From a bacterium (GTDB taxonomy: Bacteria > Desulfobacterota > Binatia > DP-6), in assembly GCA_026129405.1 (NCBI GenBank), contig JAHCID010000001.1, forward strand, positions 1 through 64,000: a stretch of DNA of 64,000 nt, given 5' to 3'. Shown here piece by piece: positions 16,503-25,916 of this stretch; positions within the stretch are counted from its first letter, which is position 1, and every line of letters begins with the position of its first letter. A program made the position numbers and the translations under genes. Under the pieces are notes generated by a model that had not been told where the DNA came from, searched no databases, and saw nothing but the letters and a program-made list of their open reading frames with translations.

Positions 16503-19058
16503 ATGATCCCGAAGCGATGGGTCGAGAGCTACCTGCGGTTCCTACTGCGGAACCGCCTGCTCGTGACGCTGGCGATCGCGGTGATGACCGTCTTCTTCAC
16601 GTACGAATGTACGCGCATCAAGATCATCGCCAACTTCATCGACTTCTACCCCAGCGCCACGAAGATCTCGCTCTTCGGCAAGGAAGTGACGCTGCGGCAG
16701 GGGCATCCCTACATCAACATCTACAACGACTTCCGGCGGATGTTCGGCAGCGCCAACGTGCTGACGACCATTCTCGAGGTGAAGGACGGCGACATCTACA
16801 ACCCGACGACGCTCCAGAAGCTCGATCAGATGACGCGCTGGATCGTCGAGACCAAGGGCGTCGTGCCCTACCAGATCACCTCGATCGCGCACGCGAAGAT
16901 GAAGAGCATCACGACCGTGCAGGGCGCGATCCAGGTGCGCGAGGTCTACTACCCCGGGGTCCCGAAAACCCAGGAGGACGCCGACCGCGTGAAGTTCGCG
17001 GTCTACGCGACGAAGGGGATCCGCGGCATCTACGTCGCCGAAGACGACAGCGCGGCCCTCGTGCATGCCGGCTTCTGGGAGGAGGACGTCGACGCCGGCT
17101 ACCTCTACGACCGGATGATGGAGCTGAAGCAGCTCGTCGAGGACGACCACCATACCGTCTACATCACCGGCTTCCCGTGGTTGCAGACGTCGATCCTGCG
17201 CTACATCCCCGAGGTGCAGCAGGTGTTCATCATCACCTGCGCGGCGCTGACGTTCCTGCTCTGGAACTACTTCCGATCGTGGCCGGGGGTCTGGGTGCCC
17301 ATGTTCTCGGGCATCCTTTCCGGCATCTGGGCGCTCGGCCTCGTGCCGCTGCTCGGGCTGAATCTCGATCCGCTCATCCTCGTGGTGCCCGTCTTCCTTT
17401 CGGCCCGAGCGCTGTCGCACTCCGTGCAGTCGATGGACCGGTATCACGAGGAGTACCACCGCACCCACGACAAGCACACGGCGATCGTCGAGTCGTACTC
17501 GCACCTGTTCCCGCCGGCGATCGCGTCGATCCTGAACGACGCCGCGGGCATCTTCCTCGTCACGATGGCGCCGATCCCGCTCATCCAGAAGGTCGCGCTG
17601 TTCTCGTGCTTCTGGATCTTCTCCATCCTGATCAGCGTCGTCACGCTGCACCCGATCATCCTCTCGGCGACGAACCCGCCGGGCGCGCCGAGCTCGTTTC
17701 CGGCGTGGGCGCGCTGGCTCGGCAAGGCGACGCTGGCGCTCGGCTTCGTCGCGTTCGCGTACGTCTCGCTCCAGGCGGCACACGATCTCCTCGGCACGAC
17801 GAAGACCATCGTCATGTGCCTCATCGCCGCGGCGCTGTACCTGCGCCACGAGCAGATATACCAGGGCCTCACCGACGCGATCATCGCGGCGAGCGCCGGG
17901 TGGCGAAAGTGGGCGGGCGTCGGCCTCACCATCGCCCTCTTCATCGTCTGTCCGTACTACGGCTGGCAGCTGAAGGTGGCCGACATGACGCCGGGTGCGG
18001 CGCTGCTCTTCGCCGACCATCCATACAACATCGCCTACGCGAAGCTGAACGAGAAGTTCTTGGGCGCGAACCAGCTGGTCGTCATCGCCGACACCGGCAA
18101 GCCCGACGGCATGAAGAACGTCGAGCCGCTCACGACGATGGAGGAGTTCGCCGACCACATGGAGTCGGCGGAAGGCGCGGGCGCGTCGGTCACCGTGATC
18201 GACATCATCAAGCAGCTCTCGCGGCTCTTCCACGAGGGCGAGCCCAAGTGGGCGTTCATCCCCGACAAGCAGAAGTACATCGCCGAGCTCTTCTACCAGT
18301 TCACGCAGACGGGCGGCGCCGGCGACCTCGACCGCTTCCTCTCCGCCGACATGCGCTACGGCACCGTGGTCACGCTCTTCCACGGCTACTCCCACGACAT
18401 CATCATGAACGCCATCAACACCGGCCAGGAATGGGCGGCGCAGCACAGCGACGGCGGGGTGAAGTTCCTCTTCGCGGGCGGCCTGTTCGGCGTGCTCGCG
18501 GCGGTGAACGAGGCGGTGGAGGACTCCTACTGGACGACGCTGGCGCTGGTCATGTGCGCCGTCGCGTTGTTCCTCTTCTTCACCTACGGCACGCTGGTCG
18601 GAACGATCATCTTGATGATCCCCGTGCTGATGGCCCAGTTCGCGACCGAAGCGTTCATGTACCTCATGCAGATCGACCTCAACGTGAACTCGCTGCCGGT
18701 TGCGGCGGTGGGCGCCGGCGTCGGGGTCGATTACGGCATCTATCACTTCAGTCGCATGATCGACCTCGCCGACGAGGGGCAGAGCCTCGACGACGCCGTC
18801 GACGGCGCGACCGCGACCACCGGCAAGGCCATCATCTTCACGGCGAGCACGATGATCGTCGGCTCGTTGTTCTGGTGGTTCTCGGACTTGAAGTTCCAGG
18901 CCGAGATGGGCTTCCTCCTGGCGCTGCTCATGGCGTTCAACACCTTCGGGGGGCTCGTGCTGGTGCCGGCGTGGATCAAGGTGCTGAAGCCCCGCTTCCT
19001 CACGAAGCGCGGGCCCAAAGCCGACGCCGAGCCCTCCGCACGACTCGCGGTCGGGTGA
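16503..19058 (+). CDS. RND/MMPL-family transporter, copy B
   Basis: 851 residues and colinear with copy A over its full length, including the N-terminal helix, HPYINIYNDFRRMFGSANVL, the PDKQKYIAELFYQFTQTG segment and the core NSLPVAAVGAGVGVDYGIYH. The paralogues differ most in the middle helices (around 17,690-17,900). Either they form a hetero-oligomer or they handle different substrates. The stop overlaps the ABC ATPase start (GTGA), which ties the RND pair to an ABC transporter. Confidence 0.9.
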   Translation: MIPKRWVESYLRFLLRNRLLVTLAIAVMTVFFTYECTRIKIIANFIDFYPSATKISLFGKEVTLRQGHPYINIYNDFRRMFGSANVLTTILEVKDGDIYNPTTLQKLDQMTRWIVETKGVVPYQITSIAHAKMKSITTVQGAIQVREVYYPGVPKTQEDADRVKFAVYATKGIRGIYVAEDDSAALVHAGFWEEDVDAGYLYDRMMELKQLVEDDHHTVYITGFPWLQTSILRYIPEVQQVFIITCAALTFLLWNYFRSWPGVWVPMFSGILSGIWALGLVPLLGLNLDPLILVVPVFLSARALSHSVQSMDRYHEEYHRTHDKHTAIVESYSHLFPPAIASILNDAAGIFLVTMAPIPLIQKVALFSCFWIFSILISVVTLHPIILSATNPPGAPSSFPAWARWLGKATLALGFVAFAYVSLQAAHDLLGTTKTIVMCLIAAALYLRHEQIYQGLTDAIIAASAGWRKWAGVGLTIALFIVCPYYGWQLKVADMTPGAALLFADHPYNIAYAKLNEKFLGANQLVVIADTGKPDGMKNVEPLTTMEEFADHMESAEGAGASVTVIDIIKQLSRLFHEGEPKWAFIPDKQKYIAELFYQFTQTGGAGDLDRFLSADMRYGTVVTLFHGYSHDIIMNAINTGQEWAAQHSDGGVKFLFAGGLFGVLAAVNEAVEDSYWTTLALVMCAVALFLFFTYGTLVGTIILMIPVLMAQFATEAFMYLMQIDLNVNSLPVAAVGAGVGVDYGIYHFSRMIDLADEGQSLDDAVDGATATTGKAIIFTASTMIVGSLFWWFSDLKFQAEMGFLLALLMAFNTFGGLVLVPAWIKVLKPRFLTKRGPKADAEPSARLAVG

Positions 19059-19975
19059 TCGAAGCCCGGGCACTCACCAAGCGCTTCGGCGGCCGCACCG
19101 CCATCGAGAACGTGTCGCTCGCGGTCGCGCGGGGCGAGGTGTGCGGGTTCCTCGGCCCCAACGGCGCGGGCAAGACGACCACGCTGCGCATCCTGGCGGG
19201 CGTCTTCCCGCCGACGAGCGGGCAGGCCGTCGTCGCGGGCTGTGACCTCGCCCACGATCCGCTCGGCGCACGCCGGCAGCTCGGCTACGCGCCCGAGCGC
19301 CCGGCCCTGCACGCCGACATGACCGTCGAAGCGCAGCTGGCGTTCGTGGGCGGGCTGCGCGCCGGCGGCGACGTCCGGGCGGCGGTGGCACGCGTCCTCG
19401 ACGACACGGGCCTCGGCGAGGTGCGCGCACGGCGTATCGGCACCCTGTCGCGCGGCTACCGCCAGCGCGTAGGCCTCGCGACGGCGCTCGTCGGCGATCC
19501 GCCCGCGCTCCTGCTCGACGAGCCCACGGCGGGCCTCGACCCCGCGCAGGCGGCCGACGCCCGCGCCCTCATCCGCCGCCTCGGCGCCGATCACGCCGTC
19601 TTCGTGTCGAGCCATCTGCTGGCCGACGTCGAGGCTCTCTGCGACCGCGTCGTCATCCTGCATCGCGGGCACGTGCTCGCCACCGACACGCCGGCGCACC
19701 TCGCCGCCCGCCTGCGCTCGACGACGATCGTCGAGGTCGAGGCCGGCGCCCCGCGTGAGGCGCTCGCGGCAGCGCTGGGCGCGATCGCCGGCGTCCGTAC
19801 GGTGACGCCGCTCGCGCCGGGGCCCGGGCCGGCGCGCTGTCGCGTCGAGCTCGAGCCGGGCGGCGATCCCCGCCCGGCGATCGCGGAGGCGATCGCCGGC
19901 GCCGGATGGCCGCTGTACGGCCTCGTGCCGATCGAGCCCTCTCTGGAGGAGGCGTTCCTCGCCCTGACGGCGTGA
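19055..19975 (+). CDS. ABC transporter ATPase (GldA-like)
   Basis: 306 residues from GTG 19055. Walker A GPNGAGKTTT near residue 37, signature LSRGYRQRVGLA, Walker B ALLLDEPTAGLDP and the H-loop SSHLLADVE are all present. The C-terminal domain resembles the DUF4162-like extension of GldA/NatA-type ATPases. It pairs with the downstream permease and auxiliary protein to give a Gld-type exporter. Confidence 0.92.
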   Translation: MIEARALTKRFGGRTAIENVSLAVARGEVCGFLGPNGAGKTTTLRILAGVFPPTSGQAVVAGCDLAHDPLGARRQLGYAPERPALHADMTVEAQLAFVGGLRAGGDVRAAVARVLDDTGLGEVRARRIGTLSRGYRQRVGLATALVGDPPALLLDEPTAGLDPAQAADARALIRRLGADHAVFVSSHLLADVEALCDRVVILHRGHVLATDTPAHLAARLRSTTIVEVEAGAPREALAAALGAIAGVRTVTPLAPGPGPARCRVELEPGGDPRPAIAEAIAGAGWPLYGLVPIEPSLEEAFLALTA

Positions 19976-20715
19976 CGGTCGCGTGGCGCATCTGCCGGCG
20001 CGAGCTGGCGTCGCTCTTCGGCGGGTCGCTGGCCTGGGTGCTCGCCGCCGTCTTCACGCTGCTCTGCGGGTACTTCTTCTGGGCCGACCTGGCATTCTTC
20101 GTCCTGTTCGGCGGCAGCAACCTGCCGGCCGGCCTGTGGCGCTACGTCTTCCTCGACTTCCGGCTGGTGGCCCTGCTCGTGGTGCCGCTGCTCACCATGC
20201 GACTGCTGGCCGAGGAGCGGAAGCTCGGGACCCTGGAGCTCCTCTGGACGCTCCCGGTGCGCGACCGCGACGTGCTGGCGGGGAAGTTCGCGGCCGCCGC
20301 CATCGTCTATGTGACGATGCTCGCCGCGACCCTTGCCGGCCCGCTCGCGCTCTGGTCGCTGCACCCGTTCGCGCTCGGCCCGGTGCTCGCCGGCTACACC
20401 GGCATGCTGCTCCTCGGGCTCGCGTTCATCGCCGTCGGCCTGGCCGCGTCGGCGATCACGGAGAACCAGGTGGTGGCCGCGATGCTGGCGTACGGCGTTC
20501 TCGTGTTCTCCTGGTTCGCGACCTGGAACGAGGCCGCGCTGCCGGACGCGGTCGCGCCGATCCTCGTTTTCTGCTCGCTCTTCGACCGCTTCTACGGCTT
20601 CGCGCAGGGCGTGATCGACGTCCGCGACGTCACCTACCTCCTCGCCGTCACCGTCCTGTTCGCCTTCCTCGCGCATCGCGCGCTCGGCGCCCGCGCCTGG
20701 CGGGGCACCATATGA
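19972..20715 (+). CDS. ABC transporter permease (GldF-like)
   Basis: 247 residues from GTG 19972, overlapping the ATPase stop. Six hydrophobic segments, with the family's RLLAEERKLGTLELLWTLPV between helices 2 and 3. This is the ABC-2 permease type of the GldF/NosY group. It presumably forms the inner-membrane channel with the ATPase before it and the GldG-like protein after it. Confidence 0.88.
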   Translation: MTVAWRICRRELASLFGGSLAWVLAAVFTLLCGYFFWADLAFFVLFGGSNLPAGLWRYVFLDFRLVALLVVPLLTMRLLAEERKLGTLELLWTLPVRDRDVLAGKFAAAAIVYVTMLAATLAGPLALWSLHPFALGPVLAGYTGMLLLGLAFIAVGLAASAITENQVVAAMLAYGVLVFSWFATWNEAALPDAVAPILVFCSLFDRFYGFAQGVIDVRDVTYLLAVTVLFAFLAHRALGARAWRGTI

Positions 20716-22061
20716 GGCGCGCGGTCGTCCTCCTCGTGGTGCAGACGGCGACGCTGCTCGCGATCCTCGCCTGCGTCCTCTTCCTCGCCGTGCGCAATCC
20801 CTCGCGTCTCGACCTGACCCCGGAGCGCAGCTTCACGCTGTCGCCCTACACCCGCGACGTGCTCGAGCGCCTGAAGGCGCCCGTCGACATCACGGTCTTC
20901 TACTCGAGCCAGGAGGGTGCGATCCGGCGCGCGATGTCCGACCTGCTGACGCTCTACCGCGACGCCTCGCCGCGCGTCCGCCTCCACATGCTCGATCTCG
21001 ATCGCAGCCCGGGCGCCGCCGAGCGCCTCGGGGTGAGCGACTACAACGTCGCGGTGGTCGAAGCGCCGCGCGAGTCCGGCGTCCGCCGCACGCAGATCGA
21101 CCTCGTGAACGAGGACAACGTCACCGCCGCCCTCCTCGAGGTGGCGGGCATGCCGACGCTCACCGCCTATTTCGTCGGCGGCCACGGCGAGCGCGACATC
21201 CGCAACACGGACGACCGTCTGGGCGCCGGCGAGGCCGCACGCGCGCTCGCGGCCGAGGGCTTCCGCGTCGAGCGGCTGACGGGCGCTGCCGGCATCCCGG
21301 CCGACGCCGATCTCGTCGTGCTCGCCGGCGCAACGCGCGACCTGCGCCCGCCCGAGGTCGACGCGCTCGCCGCCTGGGTGAAGGACGGCGGGCATCTGCT
21401 CGTCTTCGCCGATCCGGGCACGCCGCCGTCCATCGACGGGCTGCTGCGGCGCTTCGGCGTGGAGCTCGGGAACGACCTCGTCGTCGACGACCAGGCGCGC
21501 CTCTTCGGCACGGACGGGCTCGCGGCGCGCATCGCCTATCTGAACCAGCAGCTCGTGCCGCGCGAGCCGGCGGCCGAGGCCCTGCTGCCGCTCGCGCAGT
21601 CGCTGCGACTGGCCGACGTGCCCGGCATGCGCAGCGAGTACCTGGCGGTCACGGGCGAGCAGACCTGGGCCGACGTCGACAAGCGCACCGGGGGCGGCGT
21701 GGCGCCGTTCCGTCCCGGCGTCGACCGCCGCGGACCGCTGCCGGTGGGCGCCGTCGTCACCGTCGAGCGCGGCGACGCGCCGCCGGGACGCCTCGTCGTC
21801 CTCGGCGACGCCGACTTCATGACCAACCTGCACCTGAGCGTGCTCGGCAACCGGGACCTGCTCGGCCTGCTGGCGAGCCTCACGGCGCGCGACGAGCTCG
21901 TCACCGCGCCGCGACGCCGGCCCGCGGCGGAGGGCGTGTTCTCCGGGCTCGCGCTCACGGCGCGCGAGGCGCGCATCGTCTTCTGGGTCGCGGTCGCGGG
22001 TCCGGCGCTGTTGTTCGCGCTCGGCGGCCTCGTCGCGGTGCGTCGCGGAGCACGCGCATGA
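20712..22061 (+). CDS. GldG-like ABC auxiliary protein
   Basis: 449 residues. An N-terminal helix (VVLLVVQTATLLAILACVLFLAV) followed by RLDLTPERSFTLSPYTRDVL, the conserved start of ABC_transp_aux/GldG proteins; a periplasmic domain with FVGGHGERDI; and a C-terminal helix (VFWVAVAGPALLFALGGLVAV). In gliding Bacteroidetes GldAFG forms an ABC complex; in other phyla the trio has no settled role. ATGA overlap with the permease. Confidence 0.88.
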   Translation: MRRAVVLLVVQTATLLAILACVLFLAVRNPSRLDLTPERSFTLSPYTRDVLERLKAPVDITVFYSSQEGAIRRAMSDLLTLYRDASPRVRLHMLDLDRSPGAAERLGVSDYNVAVVEAPRESGVRRTQIDLVNEDNVTAALLEVAGMPTLTAYFVGGHGERDIRNTDDRLGAGEAARALAAEGFRVERLTGAAGIPADADLVVLAGATRDLRPPEVDALAAWVKDGGHLLVFADPGTPPSIDGLLRRFGVELGNDLVVDDQARLFGTDGLAARIAYLNQQLVPREPAAEALLPLAQSLRLADVPGMRSEYLAVTGEQTWADVDKRTGGGVAPFRPGVDRRGPLPVGAVVTVERGDAPPGRLVVLGDADFMTNLHLSVLGNRDLLGLLASLTARDELVTAPRRRPAAEGVFSGLALTAREARIVFWVAVAGPALLFALGGLVAVRRGARA

Positions 22062-22654
22062 CGGTGCGCGGCACGCTCGGGCTCGTCGCCGTGCTCGTCG
22101 TGCTGCTGGCGCTCGTGTGGATCGGCGAGCGCAGCGCGCCGCCGCCGGGCGCGCCGGCAATCGATGCACCGCCGCTACTCGCGGCAGCGCCGTCGTCGGT
22201 GACGCGGCTCGAATGGGTCGATCGCGGCAGGCGTCTCATTCTCGTGCGCGCGCCCGGCGGCTGGATCGACGTCGCGGGGCGCCCGTGGCGATCGAACGCG
22301 CCGGGGGACCTCTTGGAGGCCCTCACGACGCTTCGGCCCGTCGCGGTCGTCTCCGCGGATACCACCACGCTAGGCGAGTACGGTCTTGGTGCCGACGCGT
22401 CGCGCCTGGAGGTCCTCGGAGCCGATGGCGAGGCCGTGCTTCGTCTCGACCTCGGCAAGCGGAATCCGGCCTGGACCGGCGTCTACGTGCGACGCGAGGG
22501 CACGAGCGAGGTCCTCCTCGTCGGCGCATTGCTGCACTGGGAGCTGCGCAAGCTGCGCGACGCGGAACCCATCCCGGAAACCTTGACAACCGCAGGAGAA
22601 ACGGGCGAACGAGGGTCCCCACCCGAGTCCCCGATCCGCAGGGAGGTCCCATGA
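22058..22654 (+). CDS. DUF4340-like membrane-anchored protein
   Basis: 198 residues: one N-terminal helix (LGLVAVLVVLLALVWIG) and a periplasmic domain with RLEWVDRGRRLILVRAPGGW and LGEYGLGADASRLEVLG. DUF4340 proteins regularly follow Gld-type ABC genes, and this one is shorter than usual (often 300 or more). Overlaps neighbours on both sides by ATGA. The annotation rests on position and pattern, so family membership is moderately certain. Confidence 0.65.
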   Translation: MTVRGTLGLVAVLVVLLALVWIGERSAPPPGAPAIDAPPLLAAAPSSVTRLEWVDRGRRLILVRAPGGWIDVAGRPWRSNAPGDLLEALTTLRPVAVVSADTTTLGEYGLGADASRLEVLGADGEAVLRLDLGKRNPAWTGVYVRREGTSEVLLVGALLHWELRKLRDAEPIPETLTTAGETGERGSPPESPIRREVP

Positions 22655-23940
22655 AGAGAACGGCCCGCTTTCCGCTCGCGCTCGTCGCGGCGCTCGGCAT
22701 CGTCGCTGCGGCCGTGTCGCCGGGCGCGGCCGACGACAAGCCGTGGATCCTCGACGCGAACAACTGGCAGGAGGGCAAGGACCTGCTGCCGGAGCCCGTG
22801 CTGAAGCGCCTCCAGGACGGCCAGTACTGGTTCAAGGTCGTCCCGGTCGACCCCGTCGCATACAAGAACAACTACGCGAAGAAGTTCTGGGATCAGACGG
22901 CGTCCAACGAAGGCAAGTACGACCTCGGTCCCAATTGCGGCCTGCGCGACAAGGAGACGGGCAAGATCCCGGACTTCCTGATCGGCCTGCCGTTCCCGAA
23001 GATCGACAAGAACGACCCCGAGGTCGCCTGCAAGATCGCGCAGAACTTCGCCTTCGCCGGCTCGCAGGGCGGCGGCGGCGGCGCGACGTTCAGCCTGAAC
23101 GGCGTCGACACCGGCGGCGAGTTCCGCAAGGTCAAGGCGTTCATCCATGCGATGGGCTATCAGGGCCGCATCGACGGCAAGATCGAGAACAACCCCGAGA
23201 ATCTCGCCGGCCAGGCGATCGGCGCCGCCATCGAGCCGATCGACGTCGAGGGCGTCTCGACGCTCACGAAGCGCTATTGGGACTGGGAGAGCCAGGACGC
23301 GATCTGGGCCTACGTGCCGTCGACCCGCCGCGCGCGCCGCGTGAACGCCGCCTCGCGCTCCGATCCGGTCGCGGGCCTCGACATCTTCTCCGACGACCTC
23401 AACTGCTACGCCGGGAAGATCGAGTACTATCAGTGGAAGCTCGTCGGCGAGGGCACCATCCTCGCGCCGGTGCTGCGCCCCGAGCCGTTCCCGATGACGC
23501 CCGCGGGACCGTCCCGCTTCACCATCAACACGCCCTACATGCAGGCGGGTTACGAGAAGCCCGGCAGCAAGGGTGCGCCGTGGTGGATCCAGGACAATCT
23601 CGTCTTCGTGCCGCGACCGGTGTGGATCATCGAAGGACAGTCGAGTGACCCGTACTACAACTTCGGCAAGGTCATCATGTACTTCGACAAGGACATCTAC
23701 CGCATCTACTGGAAGCTCGTGCACAATCGCGCCGGCGAGTACTTCTACACCGCCGCCTGCGGCTACCACTTCGTGAAGGACGGCGAGACGTTCTCCGCCG
23801 TCTACCCGAACCTGGTCATCGGCGTGAACGACAAGACGAACCGCGCCGCGCTGGGCGGTCGCTATCAGTCCTCGTTCGTCGAGCGGAAGTGGGATCCGAA
23901 CTACTTCTCGCTCCGCACGCTCACACGCCTCACCGACTGA
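22651..23940 (+). CDS. DUF1329 family outer-membrane-associated protein
   Basis: 429 residues with a signal peptide (RFPLALVAALGIVAAAVSPGAA). The body (YWDWESQDAIWAYVPSTRR, FSDDLNCYAGKIEYYQWKL) is the DUF1329 pattern, related to LolB/LolA-type lipid-binding folds. Paired throughout proteobacteria with DUF1302 and RND exporters. GGGAGG precedes the ATG, which overlaps the previous stop. Likely a periplasmic or outer-membrane partner that receives the exported substrate (inference). Confidence 0.88.
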   Translation: MKRTARFPLALVAALGIVAAAVSPGAADDKPWILDANNWQEGKDLLPEPVLKRLQDGQYWFKVVPVDPVAYKNNYAKKFWDQTASNEGKYDLGPNCGLRDKETGKIPDFLIGLPFPKIDKNDPEVACKIAQNFAFAGSQGGGGGATFSLNGVDTGGEFRKVKAFIHAMGYQGRIDGKIENNPENLAGQAIGAAIEPIDVEGVSTLTKRYWDWESQDAIWAYVPSTRRARRVNAASRSDPVAGLDIFSDDLNCYAGKIEYYQWKLVGEGTILAPVLRPEPFPMTPAGPSRFTINTPYMQAGYEKPGSKGAPWWIQDNLVFVPRPVWIIEGQSSDPYYNFGKVIMYFDKDIYRIYWKLVHNRAGEYFYTAACGYHFVKDGETFSAVYPNLVIGVNDKTNRAALGGRYQSSFVERKWDPNYFSLRTLTRLTD

Positions 23941-23945
23941 GCGGG

Positions 23946-24365
23946 ATGCCCCGCTTCCCCGCCTTCCTGCTGGCGCTCCTCGCTGCGACCACCGTCGCAG
24001 CGGGGGCGCCGGCGGTGAAGGTGCTCGAGCACGGCGGGAAGTGGGAGTCGGGCTACGGCGCGAAGTTCTACAACGTCGTCGGCACGCTCGAGAACGACGG
24101 CTCCGCGGCGGTGCGCTGGGTGAAGCTGCGCATCGACGCCCTCGACGACCACGGCAAGGTCGTCGCCTCGACCGACGCCTACAACGAGACGGCCGAGATC
24201 CTGAGCGTCCCCGAGGTGAAGCCCGAGGACGCGGCGAAGACCGGCAAGCTGAAGCCCTTCGCCCCCGGCACCACACAGCGCTTCCGCGGCTCCTTCCTCG
24301 CCGAAGAGACCCCGCCCTTCGCGACGTACCGGGTCGCGGTCGTCGACGCCCCGCCCGAGCCGTAG
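23946..24365 (+). CDS. Small secreted FxLYD-like protein
   Basis: 139 residues with a signal peptide (FPAFLLALLAATTVAAGAPA). The mature part reads as one Ig-like/FxLYD-type sandwich: VVGTLENDGSAAVRWVKLRI and LKPFAPGTTQRFRGSF. Such domains are common in secreted accessory proteins. It starts five bases after the DUF1329 stop and is the last gene of the cluster. Function unknown. Confidence 0.6.
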   Translation: MPRFPAFLLALLAATTVAAGAPAVKVLEHGGKWESGYGAKFYNVVGTLENDGSAAVRWVKLRIDALDDHGKVVASTDAYNETAEILSVPEVKPEDAAKTGKLKPFAPGTTQRFRGSFLAEETPPFATYRVAVVDAPPEP

Positions 24366-24406
24366 GCGCGTCGCTCGGCGCCTCGCATCGAGTCGCTGTG
24401 GTGCGC

Positions 24407-24427
24407 GCGGCGTGCCTGTCACGCCGC
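24407..24427 (+). terminator. Hairpin at the end of the RND-ABC cluster
   Basis: GCGGCGTG-CCTGT-CACGCCGC, perfect 8-bp stem, 42 bases after the last stop. No T tract. Confidence 0.45.
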
Positions 24428-24542
24428 CGCGTCACGATCCGCGGTCCGGCGTGCCCCGACGCCCCGGTCGCTGCACCGCAGCGATACATGCGTGGTAGTG
24501 CAGTGCGTTGACAGCCTCCCGCGCCCGTTGTTAGCCGAGCGC

Positions 24543-25082
24543 GTGCATCGTTGGCTGGTGATCGGTTTGTTGCGTGACGGTGTGGCGCGGTCCCAGGACG
24601 GAATCGCCACGGCGTATCGGGAGCGGACGGGCGTAACGCCGGATCGGGAGGCGCTCCATGCCGAGCTGAGGCACCTCGTGGCCAAGGGCGTGCTCGACGT
24701 CGCCGGCGGCGCCGCGGCCCCGGCGTATCGTCTCGGTGCCGACGGCGCCGCGGCCTTCGACATCTGGCTCACCGCACCAGCGGCCATCGACGAGGACGAC
24801 GACGAGCGCGTGACGTCGCGCCTGCTGCTGCTCGGCGAGGTGTCCCCGGCCGATGCAGCGCAGCTACTGGGGCGTTGGGAGCGCGAGCTCTGGGAGCGCG
24901 CCCGCACGCTCGAGCGCGCACGAACGGCCGCGGTCGCCGACGCCGCATCCTCCGCGCAGGAGATCGCCGTGCGTCCGGCCCTGCTCGAGCGCCTGCTCGA
25001 GCGCGTGGCGGCCGATCTCGCGACGCTCGCCGAGCTGCGCCGTGCCTGGGAGGCATGGCGCACGCCGTCGCGAACGCCCTGA
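24543..25082 (+). CDS. PadR-like winged-helix regulator, divergent copy
   Basis: 179 residues from GTG 24543. The opening VHRWLVIGLLRDGVARSQDG aligns with VFRYVVLGLLRDGKPRHGYA of the next gene, which decides this start over the in-frame GTG 24492. A PadR-type wHTH covers residues ~1-85 and the C-terminal part is helical (LLLLGEVSPADAAQLLGRWE). TTGACA at 24508-24513 would put transcription close to the GTG, so the mRNA may be leaderless. Probably a tandem paralogue of the following PadR. Confidence 0.65.
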   Translation: MHRWLVIGLLRDGVARSQDGIATAYRERTGVTPDREALHAELRHLVAKGVLDVAGGAAAPAYRLGADGAAAFDIWLTAPAAIDEDDDERVTSRLLLLGEVSPADAAQLLGRWERELWERARTLERARTAAVADAASSAQEIAVRPALLERLLERVAADLATLAELRRAWEAWRTPSRTP

Positions 25083-25182
25083 ACCGCCACGTCCTACGGG
25101 CGTCGCGCGCGAATGGATGCCCGGCAGCGATTTTCTGAGTTCATTGTCGCCAGAGGCCGGCGTCCTTAACTCGGGAGTCACT

Positions 25183-25839
25183 GTGTTTCGCTACGTCGTT
25201 CTCGGACTTCTTCGCGACGGCAAGCCCCGTCACGGGTACGCACTCATGAAGGCCTACCGCGACCAGGTGGGCGTGCAGGTGAGCACCGGGAATTTCTACC
25301 GGGAGCTCCAGCGCCTGGTCACGGAGGGCTGGGTCCGCACCGTCGAGCGTGCGGACGGCGCCGATGCCCGACAGGCGCCCTACGCGATCACGCCGACGGG
25401 GGCGGCGAGCTTCGACGAGTGGTTCGCCGACACCAACACGCCGCCGACGCACACGGCGTCCGAGGACCAGCTCTCCTCACGCATCCTGTTCCTCGCCGAG
25501 GTGAGCCCCGACGTCGCCCGGCGCCTGCTCGACCGCTGGACGGACGAGCTCTGTCGCCGCGCGAAGCAGCTCGAGCAGGCACGCACCGCCGCCCAGGCGG
25601 CGGCCGCCGAGCATCCCGATCGCTTTCCGGTGCTGCCGATCCTTCTGGGACGTCGGCTGCGCCACGTCACGGCCGACCTGGCCCTCGTGGACGAGCTCCG
25701 CGACGCCTACGAGACCTGGCTCGGCGAAGTCGCGCCGGTGCCCGATTGCATCACCACGGCACCGCGCCCGCGCGGTGAGCGGTCCCACCCCGCCACCGCT
25801 TCTTCGTCCCTCCTCTACCCGCGCGCGGGCGTCGGCTGA
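25183..25839 (+). CDS. PadR family transcriptional regulator
   Basis: 218 residues from GTG 25183 with GGGAG five bases upstream. PadR wHTH: VVLGLLRDGKPRHGYALMKA, then STGNFYRELQRLVTEGWV and the wing. The C-terminal half is a coiled helical dimerisation domain (ILFLAEVSPDVARRLLDRW). A possible promoter TTGTCG/TTAACT lies at 25144-25171. No obvious regulated neighbour except the adjacent PadR copy. Confidence 0.85.
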   Translation: MFRYVVLGLLRDGKPRHGYALMKAYRDQVGVQVSTGNFYRELQRLVTEGWVRTVERADGADARQAPYAITPTGAASFDEWFADTNTPPTHTASEDQLSSRILFLAEVSPDVARRLLDRWTDELCRRAKQLEQARTAAQAAAAEHPDRFPVLPILLGRRLRHVTADLALVDELRDAYETWLGEVAPVPDCITTAPRPRGERSHPATASSSLLYPRAGVG

Positions 25840-25851
25840 CCGGCGCCCGCG
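25824..25851 (+). terminator. Hairpin over the PadR stop codon
   Basis: CGCGGGCGTCGG / CCGGCGCCCGCG around CTGA, 12-bp stem with one wobble; it overlaps the end of the gene and serves the convergent gene pair. Confidence 0.45.
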
Positions 25852-25916
25852 TCCCGGGGGTGCGACTCGACGCTGCCGCCCGGCAGCCTCGGTCGCGCGC
25901 CTCGCGGCGGGACGCG

